DNA of 64,000 nucleotides from Bacillota bacterium (GCA_023418475.1 JAEZZO010000064.1:1-64000); one strand, 5' to 3'; shown: positions 42,962 through 53,124, counted from the stretch's first letter. The notes: generated by a model from the sequence alone, not told the origin. Program-made: numbers and translations.

Positions 42962-43558
42962 ATGCGTATAGAAGAAATTTACAGTCGGTGTAGTATCAGA
43001 AAATATAAGACAGATGAGGTCCCGGTGGATGCGATAAAAGCCATACTTTATGCCGGCACCAGAGCACCATCCGGTAAGAACAGACAGCCCTGGAGGTTTA
43101 TTGTTGTAGGAGGAAAAGAAAAGGAGTCCATGCTGGCTGCCATGCAGAAGGGTATTGACCGGGAAAAGGATGGTATATCCATGCTGCCCCTAAGCAGGTA
43201 TGGGTTGCCGGATGCCCAGAATACACTTAATATAATGAAACAGGCTCCAATTATTATTATGGTATTAAACCAGGATAGCAGCTCACTATTTGATGAGATT
43301 TCCGGTGAAGAGAGAGTCTTTGAAATCGTTAACACACAATCCATCGGGGCTGCAATTCAGAATATGTGCCTTGCCGCAGAAAATCTGGGACTTGGAACGC
43401 TATGGATTGCGAATACTGTTTTTGCATATACGGAATTGTGTGACTGGCTGGATACGGATAAGCAGCTGGTGGCAGCGCTGGCTGTCGGATATCCGGATGA
43501 AAAGCCGGGAACAAGACCTAGAAAAAATCTGGACGATGTTGTTACCTATAAAATGTAA
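42962..43558 (+). CDS. Nitroreductase family protein
   Basis: 198 residues from ATG 42962 (TGAGGA SD; the upstream ATG 42950 overlaps it). FMN-binding signature at the start (YSRCSIRKYKTDEV), APSGKNRQPWRF, QSIGAAIQNMCLAAENLGLGTLWI, and the C-terminal AVGYPDEKPGTRPRK. Flavin-dependent NAD(P)H oxidoreductase of unknown substrate. Its SD abuts the 3' strand of a pseudoknot (42897-42947), so translation is likely regulated by that RNA. Confidence 0.9.
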   Translation: MRIEEIYSRCSIRKYKTDEVPVDAIKAILYAGTRAPSGKNRQPWRFIVVGGKEKESMLAAMQKGIDREKDGISMLPLSRYGLPDAQNTLNIMKQAPIIIMVLNQDSSSLFDEISGEERVFEIVNTQSIGAAIQNMCLAAENLGLGTLWIANTVFAYTELCDWLDTDKQLVAALAVGYPDEKPGTRPRKNLDDVVTYKM

Positions 43559-43659
43559 TACAAAAGCAGCAACTGCAATATAGGCAGAAGCCTCTTTCGA
43601 AAGCTGGAGGATATTCTCTTTTCATTTCTAAATCAAGCTTATTTTTGTAAAAAAAGTCC

Positions 43660-43718
43660 TTGACATTTATAAGACAAAAAAGTATAATCATTTAGCGTGC
43701 AGATTTCTGCATGCTAAA
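43660..43718 (+). promoter_or_regulatory. str operon promoter and leader hairpin
   Basis: TTGACA (43660), 17 bases, TATAAT (43683-43688), directly followed by a 13-bp inverted repeat (TTTAGCGTGCAGA / TCTGCATGCTAAA, 43691-43718) at the transcript's 5' end, which would stabilise or regulate the ribosomal mRNA. Confidence 0.85.
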
Positions 43719-43834
43719 TATTTTTATGCGCTTATTATGAATGCTTTTCGGGTGTTCAAAAAGAGGCCGAAAACCACAGAATAGCTTTATGACAGGAAGA
43801 CTGTCAATTAATAATTTCAGGAGGTGAAAAATTA

Positions 43835-44257
43835 ATGCCCACATTTAACCAGTTAGTTAGAAAAGGTAGAAAGACAGTAGAGTACAAGTCAACTTCTCCT
43901 GCATTGCAGAAAGGATTTAACTCCTTAAATAAGAAACAGACCGATATTTCTGCTCCTCAGAAGAGAGGTGTATGTACAGCAGTTAGAACAGCTACTCCTA
44001 AGAAGCCTAACTCAGCGCTTCGTAAGATTGCCAGAGTACGTCTTTCCAACGGAATCGAAGTAACAAGCTATATCCCAGGCGAAGGCCACAACCTTCAGGA
44101 GCATAGCGTTGTTCTGATCAGAGGTGGTAGAGTAAAGGATTTACCTGGTACTCGTTACCATATCGTCAGAGGTACACTTGATACAGCAGGCGTTGCTAAG
44201 AGAAGACAGGCACGTTCTAAGTACGGTGCTAAGAGACCGAAAGAAGCTAAGAAATAA
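43835..44257 (+). CDS. rpsL: 30S ribosomal protein S12
   Basis: 140 residues, AGGAGGTG SD. Contains TPKKPNSALRKIARVRLSNG and GHNLQEHSVVLIRGGRVKDLPG, the decoding-centre segments; Lys43-equivalent and Pro/Lys in KKPNSALRK are the wild-type streptomycin-sensitive residues. First gene of the rpsL-rpsG-fusA-tuf operon. Confidence 0.98.
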   Translation: MPTFNQLVRKGRKTVEYKSTSPALQKGFNSLNKKQTDISAPQKRGVCTAVRTATPKKPNSALRKIARVRLSNGIEVTSYIPGEGHNLQEHSVVLIRGGRVKDLPGTRYHIVRGTLDTAGVAKRRQARSKYGAKRPKEAKK

Positions 44258-44613
44258 TTCCTGACTATTGATTTGATTAATCATCAATGTGTTTTGAATT
44301 AATGGAAGCAGATAATTGAATACCAATTTTCTGCTAAGTTAAGTGCCGGATTAATTTTTTATTTCCGTTTGATTTGTATTTCTGTGGGTTACAGGTTGAA
44401 TAGATTGCTTAAACCAATCACAAAGCAGATCACCAGATGACTGCCTCTGGAAAATAAAATTTAAACTGAGCACGAACACAAGCAATCAGATAAATATTAT
44501 TTATCTATTTGTGAGTACCGTAGAATTAATGACTAACGAATTATCATTCGTTTGCGAGTATTCCATTCGTTACGGAGGATTATTCGTTAAGATTTGTTAA
44601 GGAGGGAAGAAAC
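44258..44613 (+). promoter_or_regulatory. rpsL-rpsG intercistronic region with ATTCGTT repeats
   Basis: 356 bases without a gene. AACGAAT/ATTCGTT forms a 7-bp hairpin (44535-44552), and two further ATTCGTT copies follow at 44565-44571 and 44582-44588, the last just before the rpsG SD. Alternative pairing with the single AACGAAT suggests a switchable structure, comparable in position to the S7 translational operator of E. coli. Confidence 0.45.
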
Positions 44614-45084
44614 GTGCCTAGAAAAGGACATATACAAAAAAGAGATGTTTTAGCTGATCCGTTATACAATAATAAAGTTGTAACAAAGCTCATCAACAGC
44701 ATTATGCTGGACGGTAAGAAGGGAACATCCCAGAAGATCGTTTATGGAGCATTTGAGAGAGTGGCTGAAAAAACCAGTAAAGATGCTGTTGAGGTATTTG
44801 AAGAAGCAATGAACAACATTATGCCTGTTCTTGAAGTAAAAGCAAGACGTATCGGTGGCGCTACTTACCAGGTGCCGATCGAGGTTAGACCGGATAGAAG
44901 ACAAGCGCTTGCACTTCGCTGGATTACTATGTATTCACGTAAAAGAGGCGAGAAAACAATGCAGGAGAGGCTTGCTAACGAAATTATGGATGCTGCTAAT
45001 AATACCGGAGCATCTGTTAAGAAAAAAGAAGATATGCATAAAATGGCTGATGCTAATAAGGCATTTGCTCATTACAGATGGTAA
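44614..45084 (+). CDS. rpsG: 30S ribosomal protein S7
   Basis: 156 residues from a GTG start with AAGGAGGGAAG SD. Standard length; PRKGHIQKRDVLADPLYN, R-IGGATYQVPIEVRPDRRQAL, and the C-terminal KREDMHKMADANKAFAHYRW-like end. Binds the 3' domain of 16S rRNA and is the likely operon autoregulator. Confidence 0.98.
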   Translation: MPRKGHIQKRDVLADPLYNNKVVTKLINSIMLDGKKGTSQKIVYGAFERVAEKTSKDAVEVFEEAMNNIMPVLEVKARRIGGATYQVPIEVRPDRRQALALRWITMYSRKRGEKTMQERLANEIMDAANNTGASVKKKEDMHKMADANKAFAHYRW

Positions 45085-45214
45085 GATGATATTATCATAG
45101 CATGTCCTTCTTCCTAACAAAGTTTCGTTTGTGAAACGAAGTATTGTTTGAACACATGATATTTGAGAATGATATTTATCATTCTTTGTTTATTATTTTA
45201 AGGAGGAATTATCC

Positions 45215-47332
45215 TTGGCAGGAAGAGAATATCCGTTAGAGAGGACTAGAAATATCGGTATTATGGCGCACATTGATGCCGGTAAGACAACACTTACCGA
45301 ACGTGTCCTGTATTATACCGGTGTTAACTACAAGATTGGTGATACTCATGAAGGAACTGCTACTATGGACTGGATGGAGCAGGAACAGGAAAGAGGTATT
45401 ACAATCACATCTGCAGCAACTACATGTCATTGGACCCAGGAATTTGAACACAACAAAATCCCTGGTGCACTGGAACATCGTATTAATATTATAGATACAC
45501 CAGGACACGTAGACTTTACAGTAGAAGTTGAGCGTTCCCTGCGTGTACTTGATAGTGCAGTAGGTGTATTTTGTGCAAAGGGCGGTGTTGAACCGCAGTC
45601 TGAGACAGTATGGCGTCAGGCAGATAAATATAATGTACCAAGAATGGCATTCATTAACAAAATGGACATTTCCGGTGCAGATTTCTTTAATGTTGTACGT
45701 ATGATTAAGAGCAGATTAGGCAAGAACCCTGTTCCGCTGCAGTTACCAATCGGTAAGGAAGATACCTTTAAGGGTATTATCGATTTATTTGAGATGAAGG
45801 CTTACTATTATATTGATGATAAGGGTGAGCAGATTGAAATCAAAGAGATCCCGGATGATATGAAGGATCAGGCAGAGGAATATCGTCAGGCAATGATCGA
45901 ATCTATCTGCGAGACAGATGATGAATTGATCGAAAAATTCTTAGAGGGTGAAGAGCCTTCCGAAGTAGAATTAAAGGCTGCATTAAGAAAAGCAACCATA
46001 AAGACAGAGATTATCCCTGTACTCTGTGGTTCTGCTTATAGAAATAAAGGTGTACAGAAATTATTGGATGCTGTCATTGAATTCTTACCTGCTCCTACGG
46101 ATATTCCGGATATTAAGGGTACCGATGAGGATGGTAATGAAGTTCATAGAAGATCCTCCGATGAAGAGCCTTTTGCGGCTTTGGCATTTAAGATTATGGC
46201 AGATCCATTTGTTGGTAAGCTGGCATTCTTTAGAGTTTATTCCGGTACCTTAAATTCCGGATCTTACGTATTAAACTCCACAAAGAATAAAAAAGAGCGC
46301 GTTGGCCGTATCTTACAGATGCATGCAAATAAGAGGGAAGACTTAGAGAGAGTTTATTCCGGAGATATTGCAGCGGCAGTAGGCTTAAAGATTACCACAA
46401 CAGGAGATACAATCTGTGATGAAAAATCACCTGTAATTCTGGAATCAATGGAATTCCCGGAACCGGTTATCAATGTTGCGATTGAACCCAAGACAAAAGC
46501 CGGACAGGATAAGATGGGCGAAGCATTAGCTAAGCTTGCAGAAGAAGATCCTACTTTCAGAACTTATACAAATGAAGAAACAGGTCAGACTATTATCGCA
46601 GGTATGGGAGAACTCCACCTTGAGATTATCGTAGACAGACTTCTTCGTGAGTTTAAGGTTGAGGCAAACGTTGGTGCACCTCAGGTTGCATACAAGGAAG
46701 GCTTTACGAAATCAGTTGAGGTTGACAGCAAGTACGCGAAACAGTCCGGTGGACGTGGACAGTACGGTCATTGTAAGGTTCGTTTTGAGCCTATGGATGC
46801 AAATGCTGAGAAGACCTATGAATTCGTAAACGCTATCGTAGGTGGTGCTATTCCGAAGGAATATATCCCTGCAGTAGACGCAGGTATTCAAGAGGCTTCC
46901 AAAGCCGGTATACTTGGCGGATATCCTGTTCTTGGTATAAAGGCTACCTGTTATGATGGTTCTTATCATGAAGTCGATTCTAGTGAAATGGCATTCAAGA
47001 TTGCCGGTTCCATGGCATTTAAGGATGCAATGCACAAGGGTGGCTCCGTACTTTTAGAGCCTATCATGAGAGTAGAAGTTACTGTTCCGGAAGATTATAT
47101 GGGTGATGTTATCGGTGATATCAGCTCCCGCCGTGGACGTATTGAAGGTTCTGAAGATGTGAATGGAACGAAGTTAATCAGAGGTTTTGTTCCGCTTTCA
47201 GAAATGTTTGGTTATTCCACAACACTTCGTTCTAAGACACAGGGCCGTGGTGCATATTCCATGTTCTTCGCATCTTATGAGCAGGTTCCGAAGAGTGTTC
47301 AGGAAAAAGTTTTATCAAATAAAACAAAATAA
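45215..47332 (+). CDS. fusA: Elongation factor G
   Basis: 705 residues from a TTG start (AAGGAGGAATT SD). G1 AHIDAGKTT, G2 RGITITSAATT, G3 DTPGHVDF, G4 NKMD; domains II-V complete through GRGAYSMFFASYE. Drives translocation. The spacing to rpsG is 130 bases and includes a TTCGTTT/AAACGAA hairpin at 45124-45140. Confidence 0.98.
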   Translation: MAGREYPLERTRNIGIMAHIDAGKTTLTERVLYYTGVNYKIGDTHEGTATMDWMEQEQERGITITSAATTCHWTQEFEHNKIPGALEHRINIIDTPGHVDFTVEVERSLRVLDSAVGVFCAKGGVEPQSETVWRQADKYNVPRMAFINKMDISGADFFNVVRMIKSRLGKNPVPLQLPIGKEDTFKGIIDLFEMKAYYYIDDKGEQIEIKEIPDDMKDQAEEYRQAMIESICETDDELIEKFLEGEEPSEVELKAALRKATIKTEIIPVLCGSAYRNKGVQKLLDAVIEFLPAPTDIPDIKGTDEDGNEVHRRSSDEEPFAALAFKIMADPFVGKLAFFRVYSGTLNSGSYVLNSTKNKKERVGRILQMHANKREDLERVYSGDIAAAVGLKITTTGDTICDEKSPVILESMEFPEPVINVAIEPKTKAGQDKMGEALAKLAEEDPTFRTYTNEETGQTIIAGMGELHLEIIVDRLLREFKVEANVGAPQVAYKEGFTKSVEVDSKYAKQSGGRGQYGHCKVRFEPMDANAEKTYEFVNAIVGGAIPKEYIPAVDAGIQEASKAGILGGYPVLGIKATCYDGSYHEVDSSEMAFKIAGSMAFKDAMHKGGSVLLEPIMRVEVTVPEDYMGDVIGDISSRRGRIEGSEDVNGTKLIRGFVPLSEMFGYSTTLRSKTQGRGAYSMFFASYEQVPKSVQEKVLSNKTK

Positions 47333-47531
47333 TTGTAATGCCGCCTGTATTTGGCTCAGTTATTTATAAAAAAATTGTTATATCACTTGATTATGCTTGA
47401 AAATATTTCACACTTGAAATATAATTAGGCATATGAGGCAAAAAATAAAACAAGCCCTAGCTTTCTAATAGAACAGGGGTATAAAATCATTTGCTTATAA
47501 GCATTTATTATTTAAAGGAGGACGTTGTAAA

Positions 47532-48725
47532 ATGGCAAAGGCTAAATTTACAAGAAACAAACCACATTGTAATATCGGTACGATCGGTCACGTTGACCAT
47601 GGTAAAACAACACTTACAGCAGCTATTACAAAAACTCTTCATGAAAGACTTGGTACTGGTGAAGTTATAGCATTCGACCAGATCGATAAGGCTCCAGAAG
47701 AGAAGGCAAGAGGTATCACAATATCAACAGCTCACGTTGAGTACGAGTCAAAGAATAGACATTACGCTCACGTAGACTGCCCAGGACATGCTGACTATGT
47801 AAAGAACATGATCACAGGTGCTGCTCAGATGGATGGTGCTATCCTTGTTGTTGCTGCTACAGATGGTGTTATGGCTCAGACAAGAGAGCACATCTTACTT
47901 TCCCGTCAGGTTGGTGTTCCTTATATCGTAGTATTCATGAACAAATGTGATATGGTTGATGATCCGGAACTTCTTGAATTAGTAGAGATGGAAATCAGAG
48001 ACTTATTAAATGAATATGAGTTCCCTGGCGATGATACACCTATCATCCAAGGTTCAGCTCTGAAAGCTCTTGAAGATCCTACAAGTCCTTGGGGCGACAA
48101 GATCATCGAATTATTCGATGCTGTTGATAGCTGGATTCCGGATCCTCAGAGAGATACCGATAAGCCTTTCTTAATGCCTATCGAGGACGTATTCTCCATC
48201 ACTGGCCGTGGTACAGTTGCTACTGGCCGTGTAGAGCGTGGTGTTCTTCATGTATCTGAGGAAGTTGAAATTGTTGGTGTTAAGGAAGAGACACGTAAAG
48301 TTGTTGTAACTGGTATCGAGATGTTCAGAAAGCTTCTTGATGAGGCTCAGGCTGGTGATAACATCGGTGCACTTCTTCGTGGTGTTCAGAGAAATGAAGT
48401 CGAAAGAGGACAGGTTCTTTGTAAACCAGGTTCCATCAAATGCCATAAGAAATTCACAGCTCAGGTTTACGTATTAACAAAAGAAGAAGGTGGACGTCAT
48501 ACTCCTTTCTTCAATAACTACAGACCTCAGTTCTATTTCAGAACAACAGACGTAACTGGTGTATGTAATCTTCCTGAAGGCACAGAAATGTGTATGCCTG
48601 GCGATAATATCGAGATGTCAATCGAATTGATCCATCCGATCGCTATGGAGCAAGGTTTAGGTTTCGCTATCCGTGAGGGTGGTAGAACTGTAGGTTCCGG
48701 TAAGGTTGCTACAATCATTGCTTAA
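47532..48725 (+). CDS. tuf: Elongation factor Tu
   Basis: 397 residues, AAAGGAGGACG SD. GHVDHGKTTLTAAI, RGITISTAHVEYE, DCPGHADY, NKCD; domain III ends with GRTVGSGKVATIIA. Delivers aminoacyl-tRNA. Strong optimal-codon bias. Last gene of the str operon; a classical terminator follows. Confidence 0.98.
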   Translation: MAKAKFTRNKPHCNIGTIGHVDHGKTTLTAAITKTLHERLGTGEVIAFDQIDKAPEEKARGITISTAHVEYESKNRHYAHVDCPGHADYVKNMITGAAQMDGAILVVAATDGVMAQTREHILLSRQVGVPYIVVFMNKCDMVDDPELLELVEMEIRDLLNEYEFPGDDTPIIQGSALKALEDPTSPWGDKIIELFDAVDSWIPDPQRDTDKPFLMPIEDVFSITGRGTVATGRVERGVLHVSEEVEIVGVKEETRKVVVTGIEMFRKLLDEAQAGDNIGALLRGVQRNEVERGQVLCKPGSIKCHKKFTAQVYVLTKEEGGRHTPFFNNYRPQFYFRTTDVTGVCNLPEGTEMCMPGDNIEMSIELIHPIAMEQGLGFAIREGGRTVGSGKVATIIA

Positions 48726-48740
48726 TTGAATTATTTATAA

Positions 48741-48775
48741 AAGCCTAAGCTCTTTTGCAGAGCTTAGGCTTTTTT
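48741..48775 (+). terminator. str operon terminator
   Basis: AAGCCTAAGCTCT / AGAGCTTAGGCTT stem, TTTGC loop, long T-run. Confidence 0.95.
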
Positions 48776-48798
48776 GTGTATTCCTCCTGGAAACAAAT

Positions 48799-49308
48799 TT
48801 AGATTTTATTAAGCATGACATCATGAGGAATTTTAAAACTATAAAGAATAGCTAAGAGAAATCTCAAGGTAAGAGCAGTTGTCAGTATCAATAGAGGCAA
48901 TTTGCATAGTAGGTCACTTAGATACATATCTTTCATATTACTGATCTGCCAGAGACAGATTAGTAGTACAGTAATAAGATAAGCTATCTGGTTTGATAGA
49001 TAGCTGACTCTGGAATAGCGGTATTTCTTCCTTAGACTATTTAACAGCACAGGTGGTTCCTGAATGAGATTAATTATGAAGTGATTTTGTTTCTTTAAGG
49101 TATAATCCTGAAGAACATATGATATAATAGACGGCAGGATCAATAATATTAGCAGAATATAAAGAGGAGAGTTGGATATTCTGTGTATTCCCAGGTATAA
49201 TGTACTTATGGTTAATAGGATACAGATATAAACTTTGCTTAAAATTAATGCTCGATATCCGGAAATACTTTTGATTTCTTTTTTCATGGCAAGTGCTTTT
49301 TCATTCAT
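48799..49308 (-). CDS. Four-helix membrane protein, unknown function
   Basis: 169 residues from the internal Met at 49308 (GGGG SD). Hydrophobic segments at about residues 22-40, 48-66, 105-125 and 132-155, connected by a basic Arg/Lys/Tyr loop (NSLRKKYRYSRVSYL). No recognised family. Isolated between the str terminator and mbl. Confidence 0.6.
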   Translation of the reverse strand: MNEKALAMKKEIKSISGYRALILSKVYICILLTISTLYLGIHRISNSPLYILLILLILPSIISYVLQDYTLKKQNHFIINLIQEPPVLLNSLRKKYRYSRVSYLSNQIAYLITVLLICLWQISNMKDMYLSDLLCKLPLLILTTALTLRFLLAILYSFKIPHDVMLNKI

Positions 49309-49326
49309 GATAAATCCCCATTTCAT

Positions 49327-49763
49327 TTAATAAAGTAATAACACTAAAAAGGCTATTACAAAAATATTATAGTATAAATTATGAAAAGCCTCAATTAATA
49401 ATAAATATTATTATAGTCTTCTTATCAGATGCATCTTAACGGAATTTAAGCTGTCTGTAAAGAGTAACATTTAGCTTTCTGATTTGGAAAGAACGTTTAT
49501 AATCATTTTTTGATTCAAAATGGGATGCGTTTTAGAATAATGAAATGCGGTTAATATATACTATGATATGTTTTTAAAATTTCCTTTGAAAAATATAGAC
49601 AAACCGTATATAATATAATCGTATATGTTTAAGTTGCGGAAGAATGGAAGAAAATAGAAAGGATATATTGAAGATAATATTGAGATAGATGATCAGAAGC
49701 TTCACAATAATTATTGTTATGATATAGAAAGATGCATTCGCATGAGATGGAAAGGAGAGAACT
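49327..49763. other. Intergenic region upstream of mbl
   Basis: About 440 bases, AT-rich, no supported gene. The segment around 49,597-49,625 (TAGACAAACCGTATATAATATAATC) holds -10-like boxes for the mbl transcript. Confidence 0.4.
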
Positions 49764-50753
49764 ATGTTAGGTAGTGATATTGGAATTGATTTGGGTACTG
49801 CAAGTGTATTAGTTTATATAAAAGGAAAGGGAGTTGTACTAAAAGAGCCATCGGTAGTGGCATTTGACAGAGACTCCAGTAAAATTAAGGCAATCGGCGA
49901 AGAGGCCAGATTGATGTTAGGCAGAACACCCGGTAATATCGTAGCGGTACGTCCGTTAAGACAGGGTGTTATTTCTGATTATACAGTTACAGAGAAAATG
50001 TTAAAGTATTTTATTGCAAAAGCCGTGGGCAAGCAGAGGTTTCGTAAACCAAGAATAAGTGTTTGTGTTCCCAGCGGTGTAACAGAGGTTGAGAAGAAAG
50101 CGGTTGAGGATGCAACCTATGCAGCTGGTGCAAGAGAAGTTGCTATCATTGAGGAGCCGATCGCAGCAGCAATTGGTGCGGGAATTGATATTTCAAGACC
50201 CTGTGGTAATATGATTGTTGATATCGGAGGGGGTACCTCTGACATAGCAGTTATTTCCCTGGGAGGTACCGTTGTAAGTACTTCTGTGAAAATTGCTGGA
50301 GATGATTTTGATGATGCAATTGTAAGATATATGAGAAAGAAGCATAACCTTTTGATTGGTGAAAGAACAGCAGAAGATATAAAGATAAAAATTGGTTCTG
50401 CATATCGCAGGCCGGAATCTGTATCCATGGAAGTAAGAGGACGTAATCTAGTTACCGGACTTCCCAAAACTATTGCGGTTACCTCGGAAGAGACAGAGGA
50501 GGCATTAAAGGAAACTACTTCTCAGATAGTAGAAGCTGTTCACAGTGTCCTTGAGAAGACGCCTCCGGAATTGGCGGCAGATATAGCAGACAGAGGAATA
50601 GTACTTACTGGTGGCGGATGTCTTTTATATGGTCTGGAAGAATTAATCGAAGAGAAAACAGGAATTACTACAATGACAGCAGAAGATCCTATGACAGCAG
50701 TAGCCATAGGAACCGGTAAATTTGTTGAATTCTTATCTGGTAAAAGAGATTAG
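49764..50753 (+). CDS. mbl: MreB-like rod-shape protein (Mbl)
   Basis: 329 residues, AAAGGAGAG SD. Actin-fold motifs GIDLGTASVLVYIKGKGVVL (phosphate 1), VDIGGGTSDIAVISLGG (phosphate 2), and the adenosine loop VLTGGGCLLYGLEELI. Filaments guide cell-wall synthesis. The neighbouring flagellar rod-type genes reproduce the mbl-flhO-flhP arrangement known from Bacillus, which is why Mbl rather than MreB is preferred. Confidence 0.92.
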   Translation: MLGSDIGIDLGTASVLVYIKGKGVVLKEPSVVAFDRDSSKIKAIGEEARLMLGRTPGNIVAVRPLRQGVISDYTVTEKMLKYFIAKAVGKQRFRKPRISVCVPSGVTEVEKKAVEDATYAAGAREVAIIEEPIAAAIGAGIDISRPCGNMIVDIGGGTSDIAVISLGGTVVSTSVKIAGDDFDDAIVRYMRKKHNLLIGERTAEDIKIKIGSAYRRPESVSMEVRGRNLVTGLPKTIAVTSEETEEALKETTSQIVEAVHSVLEKTPPELAADIADRGIVLTGGGCLLYGLEELIEEKTGITTMTAEDPMTAVAIGTGKFVEFLSGKRD

Positions 50754-50939
50754 CAATAATGGGTATACCCATGTATAATTATCGTTAATAGCTATACCAT
50801 GTATTTGTAGCTTCACATAGGTGATGGTGAGATGCTTCAGAACACTGGTTGCTGATAATATGTTCTGGCTGTAAATAACAGTTTTATGTAATTATATTTA
50901 AATGGTGCACGAGGAAGATTGCCGAAAAGAGGTTAAGGT

Positions 50940-51713
50940 ATGGTAAGAGGATTATATACAGCATATACAGGCATGGCAAATGAGCAAAAAAGACTGGATC
51001 TTATCGCTAATAATCTTGCAAATGCTGCAACTGTCGGTTACAAAGAAGAGAATGTAACCAATCAGGCTTTTGATGATCTCTTAACGATAAAAATCAGGGA
51101 TGCTTCAGAAGGTAATATTAACCGTTCTATAGGCACGATGAGTATGGGTGTCAAATTAGGTGAGAACTATACTGATTATAAGCAGGGATCCTTGCGACAG
51201 ACGAATAATACTTATGATTTGGCCTTAGAGGGAAAAGGCTTCTTTCAGCTTTCGCTTATGGACAAGGCAGGTAATGAAAGCATCAGATATACACGAAATG
51301 GTTCTTTTACCATGTCAAATGACGGTCATATTGTAGATAAAGATGGAAATTATCTGATTGGAGAAAGCGGTGCGATAGTTGTCCCAAGCAATGCAACGAA
51401 TATAATTATAGATAAAAGAGGAGCTATTTACGCAAATGGAGAATATGTAGATTCGATAAAATTAACTGATTTTGAAGACTATAATTATTTATCCAAATCA
51501 GGTGATACCATGTACCAGGCACTTGATGGAGCCGTAGAGAAAGCACCTGCAGCATCAATACAGCAGGGTTATACAGAGCAATCCAATGTGAATATTGTAT
51601 CAGAAATGGTGAATATGATTACTATCACAAGAGCTTATGAAGCAAACCAAAAAGTAATAAAAACGGTGGATCAGTCATTGGATTTGGCAGTAAATTCTAT
51701 TGGAAGAATATAA
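50940..51713 (+). CDS. Flagellar basal-body rod protein (FlhO/FlgF type)
   Basis: 257 residues, GAGGTTAAG SD. N-terminal rod signature MVRGLYTAYTGMANEQKRLDLIANNLANAATVGYK, central DLALEGKGFFQLS, and C-terminal SEMVNMITITRAYEANQKVIKTVDQSLDLAVN. Forms part of the flagellar rod or hook base. It precedes a FlgG-like gene and a rod-binding protein. Confidence 0.9.
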   Translation: MVRGLYTAYTGMANEQKRLDLIANNLANAATVGYKEENVTNQAFDDLLTIKIRDASEGNINRSIGTMSMGVKLGENYTDYKQGSLRQTNNTYDLALEGKGFFQLSLMDKAGNESIRYTRNGSFTMSNDGHIVDKDGNYLIGESGAIVVPSNATNIIIDKRGAIYANGEYVDSIKLTDFEDYNYLSKSGDTMYQALDGAVEKAPAASIQQGYTEQSNVNIVSEMVNMITITRAYEANQKVIKTVDQSLDLAVNSIGRI

Positions 51714-51772
51714 AGTTTTGACTAGACAGGATACCCGAAGGAAACTTAGTTTTACAGTAGGAGGGATTGCAT

Positions 51773-52672
51773 ATGGTAAGAGCATTATGGACAGCATCAA
51801 CCGGTATGATCAGTCAGCAAACCAATGTTGATACAATTTCGAATAATTTAGCGAATATGAATACCACAGGTTATAAAAAGGAAAGCGCAGAATTTAAATC
51901 TTTATTATACCAGACGATACAGGATCAATCCTATAATAAAAATGGAAAGCCGAAACCATCCGGAATTCAACTGGGTCTTGGTGTGCGTAATTCTTCAATA
52001 ACATCACAGTATACGCAGGGGGCGGTTGTTGAGACAAAAAATGATTTTGATCTTGCGATTGATGGAAACGGATTTTTTATGGTAAAGACACAAAATGGAG
52101 ACATTGCCTATACTCGTAACGGTAATTTTCAGATGGTAATTGGTTCACAGGGTATTACGCTGGCTGACTCCGAAGGAAATCCGGTACTCGATACAAATCT
52201 GGAACCAATTGTAGTGGACAGCAGCTATGACTCTTCAAATATTATAATTGATAAAAACGGAGAATTATATTATAAGGATATAGAAGAAGTAACAGATGCA
52301 AATGCCGATGCAAATGCAGATCCCAGTGCAGATCCGAATGCCGATACGAGTAGTAAACCACTTACCAAGACGGTTACCAAACCACTTGGAATTCAAATAG
52401 CAATTGCGCAGTATAATAATCCAAGCGGATTAGAGAAATTATCGGACAGTTTATTACGGGAAACTGCTGCTTCGGGCGGACCGATATTAGAAGCAACTGA
52501 TAATACGCTTACAAGAAGCGTTATTAAACAGGGATATTTGGAAGGTTCGAATGTACAGGCAGTGGATGAAATGGTAAACTTGATTGTAGCACAAAGAGCT
52601 TATGAAATGAACTCGAAAATTATTACAGCTGCAGATCAAATGCTGCAGCAGGCTAATAATTTAAGATCGTAA
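51773..52672 (+). CDS. flgG: Flagellar basal-body rod protein (FlhP/FlgG type) with low-complexity insert
   Basis: 299 residues from ATG 51773 (AGGAGGG, 8 bases). Start MVRALWTASTGMISQQTNVDT, DFDLAIDGNGFFMVKTQNGDIAYTRNG, end EMVNLIVAQRAYEMNSKIITAADQMLQ. Residues ~173-193 are an unusual Asp/Ala/Asn/Pro stretch (DANADANADPSADPNAD) inside the surface domain, encoded by an imperfect GATGCAAATGC-type repeat. Confidence 0.92.
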   Translation: MVRALWTASTGMISQQTNVDTISNNLANMNTTGYKKESAEFKSLLYQTIQDQSYNKNGKPKPSGIQLGLGVRNSSITSQYTQGAVVETKNDFDLAIDGNGFFMVKTQNGDIAYTRNGNFQMVIGSQGITLADSEGNPVLDTNLEPIVVDSSYDSSNIIIDKNGELYYKDIEEVTDANADANADPSADPNADTSSKPLTKTVTKPLGIQIAIAQYNNPSGLEKLSDSLLRETAASGGPILEATDNTLTRSVIKQGYLEGSNVQAVDEMVNLIVAQRAYEMNSKIITAADQMLQQANNLRS

Positions 52673-52788
52673 AATAGGAACCTATCAACAGAATATAATT
52701 CAGATGAGATTGGATTAACACGAAAAGAGTAAGATTATTGTAATAAATATAAGCCGCTTCAATTTTTTGCGGCAGAATGGAGGTTTCT

Positions 52789-53124
52789 ATGGGCATTTCA
52801 ATCGGTTCGGATTTACTATCTGCTACATCAGCCGGAATTTCAGCTGGTAATGTGAAAGCGAACAGTCTTGAAGCGACGTTAAAAGAAAGTTCTTCTTCGG
52901 ATGAAAAGCTTATGGATGCGTGCAAAAACTTCGAAACATATTTATTGGAACAGGTTTTTAAGAATATGGAAAAGACCGTTCCAAAAAGTGAAGAAGAAGA
53001 GAATAACGATTATATGAACCAATTTGGAGATATGCTGTATGAACAGTATGCAGAGGAAGCTACCAAAAATCAAAATATAGGATTAGCGCAGATGCTTTAT
53101 GATTCCATGAAGCGTAATTCTTAG
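52789..53124 (+). CDS. Flagellar rod-binding protein (FlgJ N-terminal domain)
   Basis: 111 residues from ATG 52789; the ATG at 52777 is part of the SD context (TGGAGG). Helical, with KLMDACKNFETYLLEQVFKNMEKTVP and YMNQFGDMLYEQYAEEATKNQNIGLAQMLYDSM, the rod-binding FlgJ signature. The C-terminal muramidase of gamma-proteobacterial FlgJ is absent, as usual in Firmicutes. A terminator follows. Confidence 0.9.
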   Translation: MGISIGSDLLSATSAGISAGNVKANSLEATLKESSSSDEKLMDACKNFETYLLEQVFKNMEKTVPKSEEEENNDYMNQFGDMLYEQYAEEATKNQNIGLAQMLYDSMKRNS

